From: Bacteroidaceae bacterium
GTDB taxonomy: Bacteria > Bacteroidota > Bacteroidia > Bacteroidales > Bacteroidaceae
Length of the DNA: 64,000 nucleotides
Assembly: GCA_017483765.1 (NCBI GenBank)
Contig: JAFUVE010000047.1
Coordinates: 1-64,000 of the forward strand
Direction of reading: 5' to 3'
Part shown: one piece after another, positions 53,908-62,947 of the stretch
Layout: each line of letters starts with the position of its first letter
Numbering within the stretch: the stretch's first letter is position 1
Notes under the pieces: model-generated
What the model was told of the DNA's origin: nothing
What the model saw: the letters and a program-made list of their open reading frames with translations, nothing else
Databases searched by the model: none
Translations under genes and position numbers: made by a program

Positions 53908-56900
53908 ATGAAAAAATTACTTTTATCATTAACCTTACTACTCGTCTGCGTCATGGCCAACGCGCAGAGCAGACGGCCTATCGACCCACAGCATCCCATG
54001 TGGATCATACACGTCGATGCGTGGAACTATCCCGACCCACAGGCTATTATCGACCTCATTCCGGACGACATCAAGCCATATGTCTGCATCAACCTCTCGC
54101 TTTCTTGTGCCTACAACACGTCGACCGGATACCACCAGAAACCGGAGAACGCAGTACTCACATTCAAGTCGTGGGCTACCGTCTGCTGTCAGAACAACGT
54201 GTGGTTCATGTGCCAGCATGCATCGGGTGGGCACTGTCATATCAAGGATGACGACCTCGACACGTTCGAGTATTTCTTCACCCATTACAAGAACTTCCTG
54301 GGATGGAACTACGCAGAGCAGTTCTGGGGGTTCGGAGAAAGCGGAGACGAGTATTCCATGACCGACGAATCGAGGATTGCTCTCTTTGCCAAACTCGTGC
54401 CTATGTCACACAAATACGGTGGTGTACTCGTCGTCAGCTTCTGCGGAAACATCTATTCCCACCCTCTCAACCCCATGGCGATGATGAAGCGTAACAGTGC
54501 GTTGCTTGAAGCATGCCGACAGTACCCGGAGGCTATTCTCTGGTGCTATAAATATACAACAGCGGCTTGTTGGTACAACAACGAGAGCGTCTGTCTCGGA
54601 CCATTTGTCTCCGGACTCGCCAAGAACTATGGCCTGCGCTACGACAACTGCGGATGGGACGGAGGTACGGAAGGATATGAAAAAGCCAAATACGGAAGTG
54701 CTCGCTCCAATCGCACCTATCCTGAATCCGTCGGCATCGGACCCATCCTCGACCAGATTGTCAACAACGGAGCGTGTGTCTTCGACGGACCGGAGCTCAT
54801 CTGGACTCAGTGCTTCAAGGAGAACTGGACCAGTACTGTTGACGGATACTCACACCGTAGCTGGTCAACATATACGCAGTTCGACAACATCTGGATTGAC
54901 ATGTTCCGGAAAATGCTCGACGGCACCATCCATATTGCATCACGTGATGAAGTGGTTGACAGGACTAAAATCGCCGTGGTACAGAACTTTCCCATCAATC
55001 AGGATGATGCAAGATGGGAGAAATGGAAGGCGTATGCCACAAAAGATGATATGTACAATGGGCTTTACAGACAAAACGACCCGATGAATTATGGGGCTGG
55101 AAAGGACCAAAACTGGCTTTTCTTCAAGAAAACCGGACGATACCAGGCCATTCCCGTGGTCAACGGCATGTACGACTCCAAAGCCAATAGCATTCCTGTG
55201 AAAGTGAACCAGACGGACATCGTCAGTGGCTCGGTATGGGGAAATGAGACGGCGAAGGTCAATCAGTTCAACCAGTATTACCCGCAGGAATACACTGGCG
55301 ACCTCTTCGCATCACGCCATAAGAACGAATGGGTGGTGTATTACCCCTTCTCCTATTATTACAGTTACGAGAAGACGGCATCGGCATCCATGGACCTCAA
55401 ATACAACACATGCGCGAAGATGGACATCACCATGCAGAAATTCGATGCCGGAATCATCAAGGAAGCTTCTAACTATCTTGACATCTACCTCAACAACTTT
55501 CGTTCCGACACAACGACCGTCAAGACGGCAACGATCAAAATCACTGGGGCGTCTTCCAAACCGTCGTACACATACACCAACAGGTCGAACAACAGCTCCA
55601 TCAGCGGGGGACTTGACATTTCTGAAAACTGGGCAAACAACACTTATACCCTTACGGTCAAACACATGGGACCGGTGGATATCCGGTTGAACTGCGCAGG
55701 GACATCTACTGGCAAAAGCTCTGACTACCTTTCCAACAGCATCTATACACCGGTTCAGCCGGAATCCACATACGACGGACCGGTCATCACTGAGGCTGAG
55801 GTGTTCGACAGGAAAAACATTCAGCAGGCTGTGACCGATGCCTATGCGCAGCAGAACAGCATACACAATCACGCTGGGCTTGGCTTCATCATGATGGGTA
55901 CCAATTCTGCGGCAGCCATCAAGTCATCTCAAAAAATCGGAAGGACAACGGACTATTACATCAAGTTCCGCTATTCGGCTCCTAACGGAGGTATGACGAA
56001 CTACAGAATATGTGTGGACAGCGAGAGCAACGAAGTGGCTACCGTCACCTTCAACAATACAGGGAGTTACAGTACCTGGCAAGAGACTTCCAATACCGTC
56101 AGTCTCACACAGGGAACACACAATATCTTCCTCAAGGCTGTGTCCGCGGGCAACAATCTTGCCATCGACCAGATGACCATTGTACCGACCGACTACCAGG
56201 AGGAAATCATCTCATCCGACGGAGCACCGTTCAACTACGACGCTGAGTCCGGACGTTATATGGCCGACTTCAATTATTTCACTGCGGGAGGCGACCTGCA
56301 GTTCGACAAATCTACAGGACTTGTAACGCTCCCGGCTGGAAAGACTGGGTCGTTGACATACAAGTTCTCGGGGGCAAACTTCTCAAATGTGTCGAAAGTC
56401 AAACTCGACCACTCGGGAGATGACAACTTGTTCTCTACACTTACAATCACTTCCAACGGATCGGTCATCAATAACGGAGGGTCTTTCTGGTCAAGCAAAT
56501 ACCTGCTCAACTTCACGAACTATCAGCAGGAGAGTGCTAATGTGACGACGCTGGTGTGGAATGGAAGCAACAGTGGCAACACCGATATGACCATGACCAT
56601 CAACCAACTCCTCGTGCAGGTTGACGTTCTCAGGGCCGACCAGAAACATGAGGTTCCTATGACGGCCGACCTCTATAAGGCTTGGAGCGGAGCGGAAGCG
56701 GATGCAACGGAAACGGGGACTGCCGAACCAGAATACAACACCGACATCGTGCTCGGTGCCTATGGCGTCATTTACGGATCTTCAAGTGTGGCGGCCAACC
56801 TCTATGCCGACCTCTCGAAATACAGCAAGCTGCGTGTCTATGGTGATAATGGGCTGGGTGTCAGGGCTCTCTTCAACAGACCGACTGACACTTCGTCTGA

Positions 56901-58809
56901 CTATGTGGAGAAAGCTGCCACCATCACTGATAATGTCTTTGAGATCGACCTGAAGGAAATTGGTGACTTTGCGCATCTCAATTCCATCAAGGTCAGCTCC
57001 AACAACAACAGGGGCATGGTGTGGAGAGTCATGCTGGTGGACGACGAAAGTCCGATGGACTACTATATCCATGGCAAGAGCCCGAGAACCATCAGCGTGG
57101 ACAATGCGCTTGAGGATGCCGAAGCTACCAACTTCGACGCAACGGACCTTACCAATGTATCAGACCTCAATCTCACGACTAAGAACTTGAACGCGTTGCT
57201 CTATGTCACCGACCAAAGCAAGGTGGCGAACGACCACAACGTGGTGGTGAAGAGCGGAAACAGCTATACAGCACAGAATATTGTCCTCACCGATGCAGCT
57301 AATGTGGCAAATGTCGTGGCCGATGCCTATCTGCCGGGGGCTTCTGCCGTGAACTGCACGTGGACTGAGGCCAATGGTAAATACACGTTTGAGTGGGCTG
57401 CCGGAGCTTCCGGTGCTTACGTGGAGATCATGCATTATGTCAACACAAGCGAGAGCCAGAAGGGATGTCAGTTCAGATATTTGCTGGTTGACACGGAGGA
57501 GTTCACCAACACGTGGGGAGTTCAGTTCCTCGACGGTGATGCAAACGTGCTTGTGTCACAGGGCTACTGGAATCCGATGAATGACGGCAACAAGATGAAG
57601 GTCATCGATATCACCGCCCTCTTTGAGACGGCTGGAAAAATGTCACAAAGGAGCAGCCTGACGAAGATAAGACTCTATAACATCGACTCTGCAAATGGTG
57701 GCAAGGTGACAGTCAACAAGGCTTATCTCTACAATTCCCAGGCCGATTACGCATATCCGTTCTTTGCTCCGTACGACATCACGGCGGCATCGGCTCAGCT
57801 GACTACCGCGGTTGACCAGCAGAAGGGGTCAACCATCTGTATTCCTTTCAATGCGGATATACCATCGGGATTCAACGCATTCAGCGTGTCTGATGCCGGT
57901 GTCACATCAACAAATGTGGCGGAGGCAAATCGCCCATTGCTTCTTTCCGGCTCAGGCAACGCTGATTTCACAGCACAGAACGTGGTCGTGAAGGCGACGG
58001 ACAACCTGCAGAGCGGATTGCTACAGGGTGTGTACAAGACGACTCCGGTGCCGTCTGGATACTATGCACAGTACGAAAATGCCACTGGTACGCCTTACGA
58101 GCCTGTACAGGGAGTCATGCTCTATGAGGTCGCTGGCAGCGAGGCTGTTCAGATTTATCCCTTCAGGGCATATCTCACACAGCAAATCGATACACCAGAG
58201 CCGGCTGAACCGTATGAGCTTACGGTGACGTCGGCGGGAGTGGCCACCCTTTATCTCGATTATGATGCGCTTGTTCCCGATGAGGACTTCTTCCTCGTTA
58301 CGGCGGTCAAGGAGCTCGACGGGACGACGGCTTACCTCAAGGAAGTGAAAGGTGGTATCATTCCGGCTAATACCGGCGTGATGATTTTTGCCAATCCAGG
58401 CACTTACCTGATCTATCCTTCAAACGTGCAGGCCACAGAGAATGTGCAGAGCCTCCTGCATGGAGTGCTTGTCGATACACCCGTCAGCACGGTCAAGGCA
58501 AATGAGGACGGGGCGGCCATTTTCGTGCTCAGCCGTGGGATTCAGGAATACACCGGATTCAAAATCGTGGGAAGCACAGTCAAGACCATTACAGCGAACA
58601 AGGCTTATCTTCCAGTTAGCCAGACCGTCGAGGTCAAGGAAATCTACATCTCATTCTGGGGACAGGTCATCACTGGCATCGACGATGTCAAGGCTGCAGT
58701 CGAAAACAGCAAAAAGAACGAAGCGATTTACGACCTCAGCGGACGACGTGTCAGCAAGATGAACAAGGGCATCTACATTGTCAATGGCAAGAAGGTACTC
58801 ATCAAGTGA
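53908..58809 (+). CDS. Secreted GH98-family enzyme with CBM35-like module and shared tail
   Basis: This 1633-residue protein has a signal peptide (cut near NAQS) and a GH98 catalytic domain (about 25-330), recognised from PMWIIHVDAWNYPDPQAIIDL and GWNYAEQFWGFGE; E137 in the latter is a candidate acid residue. A GH98 C-terminal beta region follows (to about 600). GH98 includes blood-group endo-beta-galactosidases and gut Bacteroides endo-xylanases; the xylan context favours an endo-xylanase. A CBM35/CBM6-like module (about 628-768) precedes the tail: A (about 772-910), B (about 913-1050), C (about 1069-1280), D (about 1285-1425), E (about 1435-1590) and the C-terminal motif (1606-1633). It is the largest protein in the window. 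Confidence 0.88.
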   Translation: MKKLLLSLTLLLVCVMANAQSRRPIDPQHPMWIIHVDAWNYPDPQAIIDLIPDDIKPYVCINLSLSCAYNTSTGYHQKPENAVLTFKSWATVCCQNNVWFMCQHASGGHCHIKDDDLDTFEYFFTHYKNFLGWNYAEQFWGFGESGDEYSMTDESRIALFAKLVPMSHKYGGVLVVSFCGNIYSHPLNPMAMMKRNSALLEACRQYPEAILWCYKYTTAACWYNNESVCLGPFVSGLAKNYGLRYDNCGWDGGTEGYEKAKYGSARSNRTYPESVGIGPILDQIVNNGACVFDGPELIWTQCFKENWTSTVDGYSHRSWSTYTQFDNIWIDMFRKMLDGTIHIASRDEVVDRTKIAVVQNFPINQDDARWEKWKAYATKDDMYNGLYRQNDPMNYGAGKDQNWLFFKKTGRYQAIPVVNGMYDSKANSIPVKVNQTDIVSGSVWGNETAKVNQFNQYYPQEYTGDLFASRHKNEWVVYYPFSYYYSYEKTASASMDLKYNTCAKMDITMQKFDAGIIKEASNYLDIYLNNFRSDTTTVKTATIKITGASSKPSYTYTNRSNNSSISGGLDISENWANNTYTLTVKHMGPVDIRLNCAGTSTGKSSDYLSNSIYTPVQPESTYDGPVITEAEVFDRKNIQQAVTDAYAQQNSIHNHAGLGFIMMGTNSAAAIKSSQKIGRTTDYYIKFRYSAPNGGMTNYRICVDSESNEVATVTFNNTGSYSTWQETSNTVSLTQGTHNIFLKAVSAGNNLAIDQMTIVPTDYQEEIISSDGAPFNYDAESGRYMADFNYFTAGGDLQFDKSTGLVTLPAGKTGSLTYKFSGANFSNVSKVKLDHSGDDNLFSTLTITSNGSVINNGGSFWSSKYLLNFTNYQQESANVTTLVWNGSNSGNTDMTMTINQLLVQVDVLRADQKHEVPMTADLYKAWSGAEADATETGTAEPEYNTDIVLGAYGVIYGSSSVAANLYADLSKYSKLRVYGDNGLGVRALFNRPTDTSSDYVEKAATITDNVFEIDLKEIGDFAHLNSIKVSSNNNRGMVWRVMLVDDESPMDYYIHGKSPRTISVDNALEDAEATNFDATDLTNVSDLNLTTKNLNALLYVTDQSKVANDHNVVVKSGNSYTAQNIVLTDAANVANVVADAYLPGASAVNCTWTEANGKYTFEWAAGASGAYVEIMHYVNTSESQKGCQFRYLLVDTEEFTNTWGVQFLDGDANVLVSQGYWNPMNDGNKMKVIDITALFETAGKMSQRSSLTKIRLYNIDSANGGKVTVNKAYLYNSQADYAYPFFAPYDITAASAQLTTAVDQQKGSTICIPFNADIPSGFNAFSVSDAGVTSTNVAEANRPLLLSGSGNADFTAQNVVVKATDNLQSGLLQGVYKTTPVPSGYYAQYENATGTPYEPVQGVMLYEVAGSEAVQIYPFRAYLTQQIDTPEPAEPYELTVTSAGVATLYLDYDALVPDEDFFLVTAVKELDGTTAYLKEVKGGIIPANTGVMIFANPGTYLIYPSNVQATENVQSLLHGVLVDTPVSTVKANEDGAAIFVLSRGIQEYTGFKIVGSTVKTITANKAYLPVSQTVEVKEIYISFWGQVITGIDDVKAAVENSKKNEAIYDLSGRRVSKMNKGIYIVNGKKVLIK

Positions 58810-58820
58810 TTGAGACAGGA

Positions 58821-58869
58821 AAGGTGTCGGTATGGAAGTGTTTCTGACACACTCAATTGCCGACACCTT
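58821..58869 (+). terminator. Hairpin terminator after GH98
   Basis: AAGGTGTCGG (58821-58830) pairs with CCGACACCTT (58860-58869) around an inner TGT/ACA stem; a T/C-rich tract follows. Confidence 0.75.
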
Positions 58870-58921
58870 ATCCTCTTTTATAAAAAATAGTCTGTAAATG
58901 ATTTTATATATTGTCGAAAAT

Positions 58922-61900
58922 ATGAGAACTAAATTGATGACTTTATTGTTGATGTGTGTGCTGTCTGTTGCCCAGGCGGCTAATGTCACGATGACGGTCA
59001 ACAACACAAAATACCAATACATAAAAGGGTTCGGTGCATTCGTCTGCAGCCCGCAGTTCACCTACAATCATATGTCGGAATCGGAAATCAGACAAGTGTG
59101 GGGACCGAACAGCACGCTCAAGTGCAACATCATGAGACTCTATCTGCCGATTGGAGAAAACAGTTTTTCTCAGTCGCTCAGTACTGCCAGACTCGGCAAA
59201 AACCTGGGACTGTATGTCTTCGCTTCACCGTGGTCCATGCCAGCACAGTGGAAGACCATCAACTCCGTCAATGCAAAAGTGAACAACAGCCAGAATTACC
59301 TTCAGGAACAATATTATGGCACATACGCTGATTATCTCAATAACTATGTGACCTATCTGAGAAATAATGGCGTGAGTCTCGATGCAATCTCCATTCAGAA
59401 TGAGCCGGACTGGCCTTGCGAATATGCGGGATGTATTTTCACGACTTCGCAGATTGTCAATTTTCTGGCCAACTATGCAGGAAGGATCAACTGTAAGGTC
59501 ATTGCGCCTGAGACTATCGGTATGTCGGATAACTATGCCAATGCATTGCTTAACTCATCTGCGGCGTTAGCCAACTTTGAAATTTATGGAGGACATCAGT
59601 ATGCCGGCGTCGGGTCGGCCTTCAAGAACCTCGCAAACAGAGGTAAGGAGCTATGGATGACGGAATATCTTATCAACTGGACGGAAGGTGATAACAAGCA
59701 GGACAGAAATGTCAGCTGGGCCTCGGATGCCTTTAACTTTGCCAATGCCATCAACACGTGCATGCTCAACAATGTCAACGCGTGGGTACACTACACCGCC
59801 AAACGCTTCTATGCACTTATGGGAGACGGACAGAGGGGGACCACTTCTGGGCAAATAACAAAACGTGGATATATTCTCGGACAGTTCTCTAAGTACATCA
59901 CCGGAAGCACTCGTGTCGGATCTTCTTTCTCATCATCCGACCTCTCTGGATCGGCCTACCTCTCCCAGACGGGAGACACTATCTTTGCCGTTGTCATCAA
60001 CTCCAGCTCCAACTCTCATTACCTCACAGTATCACTGCCGTTCTATACAAACGGAGGAAAACGGGCCGTCACCACGAATTCAAAGAACCTACAGGAGGAC
60101 AATCTCTCTTTCGCCTCGGCTACCAACCGGCCGGCGGTCACTGTGGAAGCGTCAAGCGTCACGACTCTTGTCTTTGTCAATAACTCTGCTGTCAAGGTGT
60201 CCGACTTCAATTATGATATGGCGACTGGACGATTCATCGCCGACCCGAACAACCTCACGGCAGGGGGGGACTTGCAATTCAACCCTTCTACAGGGGAAAT
60301 CACACTGCCTGCAGGAAAGACGGGAACACTTACCCTTGCGTTCGGAGGAGCGGACTTCTCCAATGTCTCGAAAGTGAAGATGTCGCGCGATGGAGACGAC
60401 CTGTTCAACACACTTATGATCCGCAATACGGCTGGCAATTCCGTCAATACCGATGGAGGAGCGTTTTATAGCAGCAAATATGAACTCAATTACGCTAACT
60501 ACCAGGCTAACAGCGAGGCGGTGGCTACATTGGTATGGACTGGAACAAACGACGGAACGAGTGCGAAAACGATGAATCTCAGGCAAATTCTCGTGCAGGT
60601 CGATGTCACAAGGGCTGACAAACTGCATGAAATCCCACTCGACCGCTGGGCTTTTGGTATCTGGGACGGAATCGGAGCCAATGCCACGAAAACTGCAAAT
60701 GACGATGACATGGAATACAATATTGACCAATGTATTGCCGGATATGGAACTATTTACGGTAATGGTAATGTCAAGGCTCTTAACTACGTTGACCTGACCA
60801 AATACAGCAAGTTGAGGGTTTATGGTGACAATGGAATTCGTGTCAGGGCTCTTTTCAACCGTTCTACAGACACTTCGACAGATTTCGTGGAAATGGCTGG
60901 AGAAATCACTGACGGTGTGTTTGAGGTGGATCTCAGTTCCGTTGGCGAATATGCGCACATGAATGCACTTAAAGTCGGCGGTGGTACCGGTGCTGCATGG
61001 CGCGTCATGGTCGTGGACGACAACAATCCTATGGACTACCGTATCTATGGCAAACAATATGTGGCTGATAATCTCGCTGAAGCTTTGGACGATGCCAGTG
61101 CCACCAACTACGATGCCACTGGACTGACAAACTCTTCTGCAATCACGCTCAATGCTGTTAACAAAAACGCGTTGATTAATGTTGATAACTCGACCAGGCT
61201 TTCTAATACGGCTAACGTGGTCGTGAAAAACGGAAACAGCTATACGGCTCAGAATATTCTTCTTTATGATGTCTCCTCTGCAGTGGCCGACAGACCGGCG
61301 GCATGGTTCCCGAGCGGTTCGGTCATCGGAAGCGGGGCCACATGGACTGATTCCGGAAATGGTACGTACACCTATCATTGGGATGCGGGCTCTACAAGCA
61401 CGGAAGTGCAGATTTTCAACTATATCATCGAACGGCAAGACTACAAATATGTGGTGGTGGAGACGGCTTCCTTCACTGAACAGTGGGGAATTCGTTTCTA
61501 CGACGATGCAGACAACCTTATCACTGAGCAGGGATATTGGGCTGCACAACATGGCGGAAACCTCATCAAGGAAATCAATATCGACTCCCTCTTTGCTGTA
61601 AAGAATGTAAGCAACAAACGTGCCGTGCTCACAAAAGTCCGTCTCTACGGATTCAATGCAGATGGTGGTGATGTCGTGGTGAAGTCGGCATATCTGTGCA
61701 ATAAGGCGACTGACAGAATCTATCCGTTCTACGCACCATACGATATTGAGGCAGCCACCGCTTCCATCAGTACCACAATCGAGAATGATGGATTCAAGAC
61801 GTTCTGCATTCCGTTCAACGTGGCTGTGCCCGAGAATTTCACGGCTTATGTTCTCTCTGAGGAGAAGGCTACTCAAATCACACAGATTCAGGCTAACATG

Positions 61901-62776
61901 CCGGTTATTCTCAAAGGAAGCGGAACTGCTGGGTTCAGTGCGACGAATGTGACAGTGAAGGCAACTGATGGGCTGGAGAATGGTATTATGAAGGGTACGT
62001 ACAAGACAACGGTGGTGACGGCTGGAAACTATGTGCAAAGAGAGGCAGTCAGGGCTGATTCTTTCTCTCCTGTTGAAGGTGTCACGCTATATCTCGTCAG
62101 CGAAGGTGGGGAAACTACCATATACCCCTTCCAGGCTTACGCAACACAGGAAATGCAGTCTCAGGAACCGGATGACCCGGCTCAGCCCTACGAGCTGACT
62201 GTCACATCGGCTGGTGTGGCTACACTTTATCTCGATTTCGATGCTGTTATTCCCGATGAGGACTTCTTTGCAGCTTGTGCGGTCACCTCCGTGTCTGGCT
62301 CTACGGCTTATCTGAAGAAAATCAAGGGAAGCATTATTCCGGCTTATACGGGGGTCATGATTTTTGCAAATCCAGGGACTTACACTTTACAACCCTCTGA
62401 GGTTGAACCCACTGAAAATGTGCAGAGCATTCTCCATGGTGTGCTTGAGAATACACCAATCAACACGGTAAAGGCGAATGAGGGAGGTGCAGACATCTAT
62501 GTCCTCAGCAGAGGTATTGAGGAATACACAGGATTCAAAATCGTAGGTTCCACGGTCAAGACCATTACTGCAAACAAGGCTTATCTCGCTGTCAGCAGCG
62601 GTGGACAAGTCAAGGAAATCAATCTCTCATTCGGTAATGGGCAGACTACGGACATCACAGACATCAAGAATTTACTTGATCATTCCGATGTGTACTATGA
62701 CCTCTCAGGAAGGGTGGTGAAAAATCCCCAAAAAGGAATTTACATCTTGAACGGACGTAAGATTTATATCAAATAA
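58922..62776 (+). CDS. Secreted GH30 glucuronoxylanase-type enzyme with shared tail
   Basis: This 1284-residue protein starts at the ATG that directly begins the signal peptide (the frame also opens at 58898). The GH30 head (about 22-420) has IKGFGAFVCS, acid/base Glu in SIQNEPDW (E161) and nucleophile Glu in LWMTEYLIN (E248), with the beta-sandwich appendage typical of family 30. Resemblance to subfamily 8 (4-O-methylglucuronoxylan-dependent xylanases) is likely but the uronate-binding Arg was not verified. The tail has modules A (about 427-566), B (about 568-705), C (about 715-925, more diverged than in its neighbours), D (about 935-1075), E (about 1088-1240) and the C-terminal DLSGRVVKNPQKGIYILNG motif (to 1284). 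Confidence 0.92.
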   Translation: MRTKLMTLLLMCVLSVAQAANVTMTVNNTKYQYIKGFGAFVCSPQFTYNHMSESEIRQVWGPNSTLKCNIMRLYLPIGENSFSQSLSTARLGKNLGLYVFASPWSMPAQWKTINSVNAKVNNSQNYLQEQYYGTYADYLNNYVTYLRNNGVSLDAISIQNEPDWPCEYAGCIFTTSQIVNFLANYAGRINCKVIAPETIGMSDNYANALLNSSAALANFEIYGGHQYAGVGSAFKNLANRGKELWMTEYLINWTEGDNKQDRNVSWASDAFNFANAINTCMLNNVNAWVHYTAKRFYALMGDGQRGTTSGQITKRGYILGQFSKYITGSTRVGSSFSSSDLSGSAYLSQTGDTIFAVVINSSSNSHYLTVSLPFYTNGGKRAVTTNSKNLQEDNLSFASATNRPAVTVEASSVTTLVFVNNSAVKVSDFNYDMATGRFIADPNNLTAGGDLQFNPSTGEITLPAGKTGTLTLAFGGADFSNVSKVKMSRDGDDLFNTLMIRNTAGNSVNTDGGAFYSSKYELNYANYQANSEAVATLVWTGTNDGTSAKTMNLRQILVQVDVTRADKLHEIPLDRWAFGIWDGIGANATKTANDDDMEYNIDQCIAGYGTIYGNGNVKALNYVDLTKYSKLRVYGDNGIRVRALFNRSTDTSTDFVEMAGEITDGVFEVDLSSVGEYAHMNALKVGGGTGAAWRVMVVDDNNPMDYRIYGKQYVADNLAEALDDASATNYDATGLTNSSAITLNAVNKNALINVDNSTRLSNTANVVVKNGNSYTAQNILLYDVSSAVADRPAAWFPSGSVIGSGATWTDSGNGTYTYHWDAGSTSTEVQIFNYIIERQDYKYVVVETASFTEQWGIRFYDDADNLITEQGYWAAQHGGNLIKEINIDSLFAVKNVSNKRAVLTKVRLYGFNADGGDVVVKSAYLCNKATDRIYPFYAPYDIEAATASISTTIENDGFKTFCIPFNVAVPENFTAYVLSEEKATQITQIQANMPVILKGSGTAGFSATNVTVKATDGLENGIMKGTYKTTVVTAGNYVQREAVRADSFSPVEGVTLYLVSEGGETTIYPFQAYATQEMQSQEPDDPAQPYELTVTSAGVATLYLDFDAVIPDEDFFAACAVTSVSGSTAYLKKIKGSIIPAYTGVMIFANPGTYTLQPSEVEPTENVQSILHGVLENTPINTVKANEGGADIYVLSRGIEEYTGFKIVGSTVKTITANKAYLAVSSGGQVKEINLSFGNGQTTDITDIKNLLDHSDVYYDLSGRVVKNPQKGIYILNGRKIYIK

Positions 62777-62837
62777 TCGCCTTTTGGCTTTAATTTATTA
62801 CAATTTTTCACTGATTGTAACATTTCTTATACAATTT

Positions 62838-62873
62838 GCAACGTTTGTGTACATACAGACGTTGCTTTTTTTT
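62838..62873 (+). terminator. Rho-independent terminator after GH30
   Basis: GCAACGT (62838-62844) pairs with ACGTTGC (62859-62865), with an inner TGT/ACA pairing, followed at once by eight T. Confidence 0.92.
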
Positions 62874-62874
62874 C

Positions 62875-62882
62875 TAATTTTG
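62875..62882 (+). promoter_or_regulatory. -7 box for GH10
   Basis: TAATTTTG begins directly after the T run of the GH30 terminator, 73 bp before the GH10 ATG, so GH10 has its own transcript start. A -33 element is not clear. Confidence 0.65.
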
Positions 62883-62947
62883 TAAACCGAAAGGAAACAC
62901 TCATCGCAACACCCAATTTTTGTGTCTAATTTAACATCATAATTAAA

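Noticed and set aside
60152..62038. 628-codon minus-strand frame over GH30
   Set aside because: Antisense to conserved catalytic and tail modules.
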